Below, piece after piece: positions 1 to 7,312 of a stretch of DNA of 42,675 nucleotides. The position numbers were made by a program, and so were the translations under genes. Position 1 is the first letter of the stretch. Every line of letters begins with the position of its first letter. Below the pieces are notes generated by a model. The model searched no databases. It saw only the letters and a list, made by a program, of their open reading frames with translations, and was not told the origin of the DNA. The DNA is from an uncultured Ruminococcus sp. (GTDB lineage Bacteria > Bacillota > Clostridia > Oscillospirales > Acutalibacteraceae), in assembly GCA_902792115.1 (NCBI GenBank), contig CADAYJ010000010.1:1-42675 (forward strand), written 5' to 3'.

Positions 1-160
1 CCTGTGCAGCGAGTCTTAGATAAGCTATGATCTCTAAGGCTGATTCGGTGGTCACCTCGCCTTTGACACTAATAACGCCTTTCGCCGCAAGCAGTGCGGA
101 CAGCTCATGATCGTGGCTCCCTCCGGAGTCCTCCTTGTGGATCTTTAGTGATGGGGTCAT
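1..160 (-). CDS. Possible ClpP-like serine protease, N-terminal fragment
   Basis: Read on the minus strand, an open frame starts with ATG at 160 and runs off the left edge after 53 codons. An AAAGGAG ribosome binding site at 177-171 lies about ten bases before this ATG. An earlier in-frame ATG at 169 sits too close to that site to be preferred. The visible part has a short charged leader, then the pattern VISVKGEVTTESALEIIAYL. This resembles the start of the ClpP fold, where a hydrophobic strand and G-x-(V/I) are followed by a helix, but the catalytic Ser, His and Asp would lie outside the window. ClpP-like proteins of this type occur on mobile elements as well as in chromosomes. The assignment is tentative; the existence of a gene is well supported by the start signals. 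Confidence 0.45.
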   Translation of the reverse strand, partial: MTPSLKIHKEDSGGSHDHELSALLAAKGVISVKGEVTTESALEIIAYLRLAAQ

Positions 161-266
161 TTTTATCATGCTCCTTTCTATAATTTAGTTTTATTTTTTG
201 TTTTCAGCAGTTGTTCCTGCTGTGCTTTTATTTTAGCAGAGTTTGTTTTTAATTTTTAGACATTAC

Positions 267-309
267 TTTATCCCAAACGCCCCTGAAATTTTTTTCGTTT
301 TGGGATAAA
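267..309. repeat. Inverted repeat, possible operator or terminator
   Basis: TTTATCCCAAACG at 267-279 is repeated inverted as CGTTTTGGGATAAA at 296-309, with one extra base in the second arm and a 16-base spacer that includes a T run. It lies between two divergent genes. It could be an operator for either gene or a weak hairpin. The left arm carries no clear T tract on the minus side, so a terminator is less likely than a protein-binding site. Confidence 0.4.
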
Positions 310-500
310 ATAAGGGCTTGACAAAAAAATAGGCAGTTCATTGCGAATCGCCTGCTCTACGATACGATCCTGATTATCCTCGGGGAACTCTTTGTGCAAG
401 AAGTCACTTCATTTGTTTTTTCACAATAACGGTATTACCATGAAAAATAATTACAGCCGATAAAATTCAAGTTAAACATATAGATATTCTTTTGCTTTTG

Positions 501-509
501 TGTTATAAT
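501..509 (+). promoter_or_regulatory. Extended -10 promoter of the Wadjet operon
   Basis: TGTTATAAT at 501-509 is a perfect extended -10 (TG-n-TATAAT). The -35 region, around 481-486, does not match TTGACA, as is common for extended -10 promoters. Transcription would start near 516, only about 20 bases before the GTG start of jetA, so the leader would be very short. Confidence 0.55.
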
Positions 510-536
510 CAAACTGATAACAATGATTGATCTGAG

Positions 537-1955
537 GTGAGTACAATAAAGCTTTTTGAAATAGTCGGAAATGATTTTTTTCGCGTCCTTACGGGAAAAT
601 ATCGGAGCGTTTTTATTGATTGCCTTGAGATAATATATGAATCGTACCGAACGGAGCTTTCCTACGGAGTGGACAGAGATGTTATCATTGCTTTGCTGAC
701 CGATTACTTTGAAAAGAACGGTTCAGCCGATATTCAATTTGAAGATGAGCAGGATGTGTTTCGGGACTCCCGCTCAAAAGCCGCCGAGTTTTTGAGAAAG
801 ATCAAAGGTTACGGTTGGGTGGAATATGAGTTTGACAACAGCGGACGCTCTAAGATAGTAATGCCTCATTATGCCGTTTCTGTTATGCAGGCGTTTATCT
901 CTGTTTCCAAACAGAATGAAATGGAGTACCAGAGTGAGGTATCATCTGTTTTTTCGCTGCTCACAAACGAAACTCTGCTCGATCGACCTTATCCGCAGGT
1001 CATCAAGCCCGTGTATGAAAGGACCTTTGCTTTATTTACCGAACTAAAAAAGCTCAATACAAGCATAAGACAGTATATTGACGAGCTGACCGACGGACAA
1101 ACTCCCGAGGAGATAATGGAGCATTTTTTCTCATACAACGAAGCTGTCGGTTCAAAAGCGTACCACCGAATGAAAACAAACGATAACGTTTCAAGATTCC
1201 GCAATACCATCGAAAGCAGATTAAAGGATATTCTGAATGATAAGGCTCTGATGGAAAGAGCTGTTGCGGGATATCAGAATATAGAGGGCGAAAACGATAA
1301 AACGGAAGCCGTAAACAAGCTTACGGAAATGATAACGACTGTTATCGATAATTTCAATTCGTATGATGAAATAGAAAAAGAGATCGAACGAAAGCATGCC
1401 AAATACCTGAGAAACGCCGTAAACAGGGCAAAGCTTGCCTTTATAAACAGCAATGATCTGGAGGGCAAGCTGTCCGCTGTACTGAGGAGCCTTACAGCAG
1501 CGTTCGAGGAGGAAGAAGCGTGCGGTTTATACGATGACGTTCCCGATGATTATTGCAGGATATTCAATATGTTCCCTCAGGGCTTTATAAGCGGCGAATC
1601 GCTTAAAAGCGTCGCTCTCTCAAAGAGGATGGGCGATGTTGAAGAGATTTTCTCCGCGCCGATCATTTCCGACGAAGAAATGAAATTACGGCGCGATCTG
1701 CTTATAAAGAAAAACGAGCATCGCTTTTCCAGAAAAAACATAAACGCGTATGTCAGAGCGCTGTTAAAGGACAAAACGGAAATAAACGCGTCGGAAATAG
1801 AAGTGACATCAAAACGCGATATGATAAGGCTGATATTTATCTGCATTTACGGACGAGATAAAAGATCTGAGTTTACAGTTGTGCCGAAGGATGATATCAT
1901 CAGCGGTAAGGGCTTTACCTTCAAGAATTTTACGCTGAAACGGAGAGTGAGATAG
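537..1955 (+). CDS. jetA: Wadjet defence protein JetA (MukF/kleisin-like)
   Basis: This 472-residue protein is the first gene of a four-gene set whose order and sizes match Wadjet (Jet/Ept/MksBEFG) systems. In the family, JetA is the kleisin-like subunit that links the SMC-like ATPase heads and, with JetB, JetC and JetD, senses and cleaves small circular DNA such as plasmids. The sequence is mostly helical and charged. The N-terminal 110 residues could form a winged helix, and the middle (about residues 160-330) is heptad-like and compatible with a MukF-type helical domain. Sequence character and context suggest the JetA family of non-type-I Wadjet rather than the DUF3375 type. The start is taken as GTG at 537; no strong ribosome binding site precedes it, so the start is uncertain. 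The stop at 1955 lies one base before jetB. Confidence 0.8.
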   Translation: MSTIKLFEIVGNDFFRVLTGKYRSVFIDCLEIIYESYRTELSYGVDRDVIIALLTDYFEKNGSADIQFEDEQDVFRDSRSKAAEFLRKIKGYGWVEYEFDNSGRSKIVMPHYAVSVMQAFISVSKQNEMEYQSEVSSVFSLLTNETLLDRPYPQVIKPVYERTFALFTELKKLNTSIRQYIDELTDGQTPEEIMEHFFSYNEAVGSKAYHRMKTNDNVSRFRNTIESRLKDILNDKALMERAVAGYQNIEGENDKTEAVNKLTEMITTVIDNFNSYDEIEKEIERKHAKYLRNAVNRAKLAFINSNDLEGKLSAVLRSLTAAFEEEEACGLYDDVPDDYCRIFNMFPQGFISGESLKSVALSKRMGDVEEIFSAPIISDEEMKLRRDLLIKKNEHRFSRKNINAYVRALLKDKTEINASEIEVTSKRDMIRLIFICIYGRDKRSEFTVVPKDDIISGKGFTFKNFTLKRRVR

Positions 1956-1956
1956 T

Positions 1957-2583
1957 ATGGATCTTGAGAACAGATTTGAAAGGATCCTCGGCTCGGTACC
2001 TAAGGATAAATTCAGGCAAAACGCAAATAAGCTTTTGAACGAGTGCTTTATAATGAAGGACTGCACCGATACAAAAAGCTGCTATTACAATATACTGAAG
2101 GATAAGGATCTGTATAAATCTTATTTCGATCTGCTTGGTTATGAGATCGTTATAAATGAAGAATACGGCGTTATTGCGCTCAATAACGCCTACGGAACGG
2201 GGCGCATCCGCTTGAGGCTTCTTGACAGCATCGTTCTGCTTTTTCTTCGGATCATTTACATTGAAGAACGAAAGAAGCTCTCCCAATCGGAACAGGTCAT
2301 AGTTTATGTGGACGAGCTGTACGAAAGATACCGAAGCCTGAAAAACGAAAGGATCAAGAAGCAGGATATGGTTTCGGCATTGCGGCTTTTGAAAAGATAT
2401 CACATCATTTTAAATCTGGATGCCGATATGGGCAGCCCGGATACGAGACTGCGGATATTTCCGTCCGTGATACTTGCTTTCGATACTAACGAGCTGAATC
2501 GTGTCTATGAGGAAACAAATGCAAGACTCGAAAAATACATCAACGGCGGTGAAACTGATGCAGACGAAGAAGACTCTGACTAA
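1957..2583 (+). CDS. jetB: Wadjet defence protein JetB (MukE-like)
   Basis: This 208-residue protein starts with ATG one base after the jetA stop. Its size, position and winged-helix-like character match the MukE-like JetB subunit, which binds the kleisin JetA and helps position DNA at the SMC heads. Visible features are a hydrophobic helix-rich core (for example LDSIVLLFLRIIYIEE near residues 88-103) and an acidic C-terminal tail ending in DADEEDSD. The tail region overlaps the start of jetC by 26 bases, which suggests translational coupling. The family call rests on operon context more than on motifs; it probably belongs to the DUF6063/DUF4194-type families. The ribosome binding site is weak (GAGAGTGAG), consistent with coupling to jetA. 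Confidence 0.72.
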   Translation: MDLENRFERILGSVPKDKFRQNANKLLNECFIMKDCTDTKSCYYNILKDKDLYKSYFDLLGYEIVINEEYGVIALNNAYGTGRIRLRLLDSIVLLFLRIIYIEERKKLSQSEQVIVYVDELYERYRSLKNERIKKQDMVSALRLLKRYHIILNLDADMGSPDTRLRIFPSVILAFDTNELNRVYEETNARLEKYINGGETDADEEDSD

Positions 2584-5500
2584 GCTAAAACTGATAAACT
2601 GGCATTATTTCAGCAACGAAACGATCAGCCTGAGGAACGTTAACCTGTTCTCCGGAGAAAACGGCGCCGGAAAATCTACGATCCTCGATGCTATACAGCT
2701 TATCCTTACCACAAACAGCAGAAGATTCAATCTGGCAGCTAACACAGACAGCAAACGAACGCTTAAAAGCTATGTCAGAGGAAAAACGGGTGAAGAGGGA
2801 AACGAGTATCTCCGAAAGGGCGCCGTGATCTCATATGTGGCTTTGGAGGTGTATGAAGAAGCGAAGCAGAGATACTTTGTTCTCGGTGCAAAATTTGATT
2901 CTCCCGACCAGGAGAGCGACGTAAAAAGGAAATGGTTCTGCGAGGAAGGAAGGCTCGATCAGCTTTCATTTATCACAGACAACAGACCGTCACGAGACGA
3001 TCAGTTTCGCAGCAACGGTAAAAAGGTTACTTTTATTCCGCAGACTACTGCCGCAAAAGACAGATTCAAGCACCGTCTCGGACATTTGCAGGATACGTTC
3101 TTTGAGCTGCTGTCAAAATCGCTTGCCTTTAAGCCGATGAAGGATGTAAAAAGCTTTGTCTCGCAGTTTATTCTTCCCGAAAAGAGCATAGACATCGAGG
3201 CGCTGCGTGAGAATATCAGAAACCTTAAAGAGATGCAGCTCGTAGTGGAGGAGGTAAAAAAACAGGTAAATGCGCTGGAGGATATCCAACGAACTTACGA
3301 TGATATTCTGCGGATTGACGAGCAAATATTGGTGATAGATATTCTGATAAAGCTCGCCGAATATGAGTCGCGCACGGATCGTATCGATGAGGCGATGCAA
3401 AAGATCGAATTTGCCTGTCAAAGCATTGCCCGAAACACAAAAACCGCCGACGCGCTCGAATACGATATCGCCAATCTGACCGAACATTACACCAATGTTA
3501 AGTCTGCACTCAATTCGGGCGAGACGGCACTTCTTATCGGTTCCTTGAAAAATGAGATCACAGGAAAAGAAAAAGATCGCGCCATTCTCCTTTCCAACGT
3601 CAAGACAATGAAGGAACAGATCAAAAGGATCCGCACGGCACAAAGGTGTGTGTCGGATATCGACGCGCAGGGGCTTTCTTCTGTTGAAAACGGCAGCTGC
3701 GATATCGTTCAAAGCAGCAGGATAATATCCGAGCTTGAAAAAAAGTTTAACAAGGTCTATGAAGATATCACTGCGAATCTTGGACGTACAGCGGCAGAGA
3801 TTTCATCTATTGAAAAAGAGCTTGAGCGTCTTTCCCATGAGATCAGGGATCTTTCCGTGAGAAACAGATTGACATATGACCGCAACGTCACGATGCTCAA
3901 GGAAGCTATTGAACGCGAGTTTTCCGCAAGAGGTATAGGTTCCGATGTCAATATACTTGCCGATCTTCTTGAAATATCGGATAAAGAGTGGCAGAACGCC
4001 GTGGAGGGATACCTCAACACTCAAAGATTCTACATCATCGTAGAACCGCAGTACTACGATATTGCCGCCGAGGTGTACGACAGGAACAAAACCAGGATAC
4101 ATACCGCTGCGATAGTCAACACAGCAAAGCTCGATACACACTCTGAGCCTGAAGAGGGCAGCCTTGCGAATGTGGTCGTAAGCGAAAACATATATGCCCG
4201 TGCGTATGTGTGCCGTCTTCTCGGAAATGTGATGATGAGCGGCAGTGTATCACGGCTCAAGGAGCATTCCGCAGCGATCACAAAGGAGTGTATGCTTTAT
4301 CAGCGGAACGCTCTCAGAAAAATAAATCCGAATATTTACAAAATGCCGTATATCGGCAAGTACGCACGCGAGCAGCAGCTAAAGATAAAAAAAGAGGAAC
4401 AGAATAAAGCGCGTGAAAAGAAAACAGAACTTTCCAAACAGAAAAAAGTATTCGACACTGCTTTGAATGATATCAGAAGGTGCAACTTCGAGAAGCTGAA
4501 GGATGTGATCGGTGCGCCGACAGACCTCAGACAAACGGAGTCGGAGCTTAAAGAGCTTGAGTCAAAGCTGAAAAACGCAGAGAACGATCCGTCATATCTT
4601 GAGCTTCAAATGGAGGCGGAGAGGATATCGGAGCAGCTTTTGCAAAAGAGAAGAAAGCTCGACACAGTCAAAAAAGACATCGGCTCCGATGAAAATGACA
4701 AGAAAAGATATTCGGAGGAAGCGCAGCGGTACAAGGAAGATGCGGCATTAGTCAAATCACGGATAAAAGACATGAGCGAAGGCTGCGAAGACGCTCTTTC
4801 ACAGGCTCGAAAAAAGTTTGACGAGCATAAGAGAACAAGATCCGCCGACACGATATTTGCCAATTATCAGCCTAGGAAAAAGACGCTTGAAAATCAAAGG
4901 CGAAATGCGGAGCTGCGCCTCAACGGACTGCAGACCAAATATAAAAACGGTGAGCTCGGCAGCGGCGAAAATATGATGCCCGCATACTTTGAGGAATACA
5001 ATACACTTTCCAAGCATGATCTTATAAGCTATGAAGAAAAACTGCGGGTGATAACGAACAACTGCGAAACGGAGTTCAGGGAGAGCTTTCTTGTAAAAAT
5101 GCGCGAGAATATCGAGAACGCCGTTTCTCTTTTCAAGGAGCTGAACAAAACGCTCAAGCCGATCTACTACGGAAACGATTCATACCGTTTTGATTGGTCA
5201 CCCGACAAAAAGAAAAAGCGGCTGTACGAGATGATAATGTCCGACTTCAATCTGAGCGGTTTCAATCTGTTTTCAACACAGTTCGACGAGGAATATCACG
5301 ACGAGATGAACGAGCTGTTTTCAAAGCTTACGGCATCCGACCGCAGCGGCGATGACGTTATACAAGAGTACACCGATTATCGCAGCTATCTTGACTACGA
5401 TATTGACATTGTTTCAAAGGATGGCAAAACGCAAAAATTCTCCAAAACATACCGTGAGAAAAGCGGCGGCGAAACGCAGACTCCTTATTACGTTGCAATA

Positions 5501-5758
5501 GCAGCGTCCTTTGTTCAGCTGTACAGTACCGGTGAAACGCTCAGGGTGATAATGCTTGACGAGGCCTTTGATAAAATGGACGAAGAGCGCATCGAAAGCA
5601 TGCTCCGATTTTTCAAGGAGCAAGGGCTGCAGATCATTCTTGCAGCGCCTACATCAAGATTGGAGCTTATCGGCGAGTATGCGGACAATATCATCATGAT
5701 CTACACCGACAGCAGCCACAGCAGCTTTGCGGAGGAGTTCTCGTATGATGAGATATGA
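2558..5758 (+). CDS. jetC: Wadjet SMC-like ATPase JetC
   Basis: The protein has 1066 residues when started at the ATG at 2558, which follows GGCGGTGAA at good spacing. The longer in-frame alternative from a GTG at 2501 is less likely. Walker A GENGAGKS lies at residues 33-40. A long coiled coil fills the middle, interrupted by a hinge-like globular segment around residues 470-590. At the C terminus are the ABC signature SGGE at 969-972 and Walker B VIMLDE at 997-1002, followed by an H-loop-like region. This is the MukB/SbcC-like layout expected for JetC, whose dimer loop-extrudes along DNA and presents small circles to JetD for cutting. All ATPase motifs look intact. It overlaps jetB by 26 bases and jetD by 14. 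Confidence 0.9.
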   Translation: MQTKKTLTKLKLINWHYFSNETISLRNVNLFSGENGAGKSTILDAIQLILTTNSRRFNLAANTDSKRTLKSYVRGKTGEEGNEYLRKGAVISYVALEVYEEAKQRYFVLGAKFDSPDQESDVKRKWFCEEGRLDQLSFITDNRPSRDDQFRSNGKKVTFIPQTTAAKDRFKHRLGHLQDTFFELLSKSLAFKPMKDVKSFVSQFILPEKSIDIEALRENIRNLKEMQLVVEEVKKQVNALEDIQRTYDDILRIDEQILVIDILIKLAEYESRTDRIDEAMQKIEFACQSIARNTKTADALEYDIANLTEHYTNVKSALNSGETALLIGSLKNEITGKEKDRAILLSNVKTMKEQIKRIRTAQRCVSDIDAQGLSSVENGSCDIVQSSRIISELEKKFNKVYEDITANLGRTAAEISSIEKELERLSHEIRDLSVRNRLTYDRNVTMLKEAIEREFSARGIGSDVNILADLLEISDKEWQNAVEGYLNTQRFYIIVEPQYYDIAAEVYDRNKTRIHTAAIVNTAKLDTHSEPEEGSLANVVVSENIYARAYVCRLLGNVMMSGSVSRLKEHSAAITKECMLYQRNALRKINPNIYKMPYIGKYAREQQLKIKKEEQNKAREKKTELSKQKKVFDTALNDIRRCNFEKLKDVIGAPTDLRQTESELKELESKLKNAENDPSYLELQMEAERISEQLLQKRRKLDTVKKDIGSDENDKKRYSEEAQRYKEDAALVKSRIKDMSEGCEDALSQARKKFDEHKRTRSADTIFANYQPRKKTLENQRRNAELRLNGLQTKYKNGELGSGENMMPAYFEEYNTLSKHDLISYEEKLRVITNNCETEFRESFLVKMRENIENAVSLFKELNKTLKPIYYGNDSYRFDWSPDKKKKRLYEMIMSDFNLSGFNLFSTQFDEEYHDEMNELFSKLTASDRSGDDVIQEYTDYRSYLDYDIDIVSKDGKTQKFSKTYREKSGGETQTPYYVAIAASFVQLYSTGETLRVIMLDEAFDKMDEERIESMLRFFKEQGLQIILAAPTSRLELIGEYADNIIMIYTDSSHSSFAEEFSYDEI

Positions 5759-6917
5759 AAAAGAGATACTCAATGCTCTGCTCGACAAATACGAGCGGAG
5801 CAAGAGCTTTACGGGGGACAACAAAAAAGAGCAGAGCTTTTCTGTAAAACTTTCAAAGCTGTTTCCCAATTACGGCGACGAATCGGAGTATGAGCTGCTC
5901 ACGTCGCTCAACGAAGCAGTAGAGGAGCTTGAGTCGGCAGGGTCGGTCTTTGCAAAAAGAAAGAAAAACGGGCTGATAGATGCCGTATCGCTCAACACCG
6001 ATTCGCTTGAAGCGGCGTATAAATATATTTCCCGAACGCCCAAATCCGAGGTCAACGATCGCCTTCTTGCCCTTCTTGATAAATATTCAAAGAGCAATCC
6101 GCTGCTCTCGCAGTTTTGCGAAACCCAAAAGGAGAGGATCGCTTTGAACAAGAGAGCAGAATACTTTGACGGTGATCTTGTGGAGTATGAGATGGTCTTA
6201 AAGGCAGTGTCGAATATTTTCGGCGTTGAGGAGGAAACGTTCATCAGAGATTATTCCGTAAAGGTGTTCGGCGACTCAAAAGCCTTTGAATCCGTCATAG
6301 GCAAGGTTCGGAGATTGCTGCTTCAATACGGAGAATTTCCCGATGAAGAAAGTGTATTTGAGGATCTGAATATAATCAAAAATCCGGGTCACGTTTTTAT
6401 AAAGGGCTGCGCAGTGATACAAATAGGCGGGCAGACCATAGACCTGTCAAGGCTTAGCGGAGACATTGCCGTATCCTCAGCCCTTCTGCCGGGCATAAGC
6501 GGGATAAAGGTAACGGGCAGCAGAGTCGTGACGATAGAAAACCTCACGACATTCAACACGTTTTCGGAGGATGGCGCTTTTGTTATATATCTTGGCGGGT
6601 ATCACAACGAACACAGGCGAAAATTCATCAAACAAATATATTCCGACAACCCGAACGCCGAGTATTATCATTTCGGCGATATCGACGCGGGCGGCTTTTA
6701 TATTCTTCTTCATCTCAGAGAAAAAACGGGCGTGCATTTTGAGGCGTACCGCATGGGCATACCTGAGCTTATCCGATACAGCAGCTACACAAAAAAGCTG
6801 ACTGAAAATGATACAAAACGGCTGAAAAACCTGCTTGACAGCGAATTTGCCGAAACTGTACGATATATGTTGGAGCACAACTGCAAGCTGGAGCAGGAGG
6901 CTGTGGATATCGGCTGA
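5745..6917 (+). CDS. jetD: Wadjet nuclease JetD (Toprim, DUF2220-like)
   Basis: The protein has 390 residues from the ATG at 5745, which has GGAGGAG at 5731-5737; an upstream in-frame ATG at 5727 lies before that site. The C-terminal half carries a Toprim core. Glu265 in TIENLTTF fits the conserved acidic residue of the first strand, and GDIDAGG gives the paired aspartates Asp312 and Asp314. JetD is the topoisomerase-VI-like subunit that makes the cut in plasmid DNA engaged by JetABC. The N-terminal 200 residues are helical and fit the arm domain that contacts the JetC complex. All three acidic residues are present, so nuclease activity is expected. The start overlaps the end of jetC, and a terminator at 7070-7096 closes the operon region. 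Confidence 0.86.
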   Translation: MMRYEKEILNALLDKYERSKSFTGDNKKEQSFSVKLSKLFPNYGDESEYELLTSLNEAVEELESAGSVFAKRKKNGLIDAVSLNTDSLEAAYKYISRTPKSEVNDRLLALLDKYSKSNPLLSQFCETQKERIALNKRAEYFDGDLVEYEMVLKAVSNIFGVEEETFIRDYSVKVFGDSKAFESVIGKVRRLLLQYGEFPDEESVFEDLNIIKNPGHVFIKGCAVIQIGGQTIDLSRLSGDIAVSSALLPGISGIKVTGSRVVTIENLTTFNTFSEDGAFVIYLGGYHNEHRRKFIKQIYSDNPNAEYYHFGDIDAGGFYILLHLREKTGVHFEAYRMGIPELIRYSSYTKKLTENDTKRLKNLLDSEFAETVRYMLEHNCKLEQEAVDIG

Positions 6918-7121
6918 ACACTCCCGATCACATCACGACGTTTTGAGATTACCGTAACAGCTTATAAGCAGCACCCACGCAGCATCCAAAGTGCCTTAAA
7001 AGCTCCTGCTTACACGGTGGCAAAGATCGAAGAGGAATTCTACCGCTTCGGCACAATATCACAACTCCACCGCTCGGCATATGCCGGGCGGTTTTTGTGT
7101 GGGAATGTTATTCGAAGCGCC
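6918..7121 (+). other. Downstream Wadjet spacer with an open frame lacking a start
   Basis: After the jetD stop, one plus-strand frame stays open from about 6915 to a TAA at 7138-7140, around 74 codons, without any ATG. It includes the reading AYKQHPRSIQSALKAPAYTV. It runs straight through the terminator hairpin at 7070-7096, so it is unlikely to be a functional gene. It may be the decayed tail of a gene cut when the defence island was inserted. I do not recognise it. Confidence 0.3.
7070..7096 (+). terminator. Rho-independent terminator of the Wadjet operon
   Basis: CCGCTCGGCAT at 7070-7080 pairs with ATGCCGGGCGG at 7081-7091 (one internal mismatch) and is followed at once by TTTTT. It is the first good terminator after jetD. 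Confidence 0.8.
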
Positions 7122-7150
7122 TTGACAGACTATATATAATTATTTATAAT
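7122..7150 (+). promoter_or_regulatory. Consensus sigma-A promoter
   Basis: TTGACA at 7122-7127 and TATAAT at 7145-7150 are separated by exactly 17 bases, a perfect vegetative promoter. Transcription would begin near 7157. It leads first into a 13-codon reading frame at 7202 and then the dockerin protein gene at 7313. Confidence 0.85.
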
Positions 7151-7201
7151 AGTATCGGAAAAGTGTACCGTTTCCCAATTTGTCAAGGAGGAGTTTTTTG
7201 C

Positions 7202-7243
7202 ATGAAAAGGGAACCGTCAGCGGCGTTTTCGGTGCTGCCTTAA
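7202..7243 (+). CDS. Putative 13-residue leader peptide
   Basis: ATG at 7202 is preceded at eight bases by AAGGAGGAG (7185-7193), the strongest ribosome binding site in this neighbourhood. The frame encodes MKREPSAAFSVLP and stops at TAA 7241-7243. If the stop is ignored, the frame continues for ten more codons (GAYVLLVTNQ). The short frame sits between a consensus promoter and the gene at 7313, 69 bases downstream. It may be a translated leader, or the relic of the 5' end of a broken gene. There is no sequence evidence of function beyond the start signals. Confidence 0.4.
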   Translation: MKREPSAAFSVLP

Positions 7244-7312
7244 GGGGCTTATGTGTTGTTAGTCACAAATCAGTAAAAAACGGCCGGGAAGTGGTCGATG
7301 GAGAGTGATCTT

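Larger units (their letters stand above)
161..536. other. AT-rich intergenic region between divergent genes
   Basis: This 376-base stretch separates the divergent ClpP-like fragment and the Wadjet operon. It is rich in T and A runs. I see an interrupted inverted repeat at 267-309 and an extended -10 element just before jetA. No convincing open reading frame or RNA gene is visible. Confidence 0.6.
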
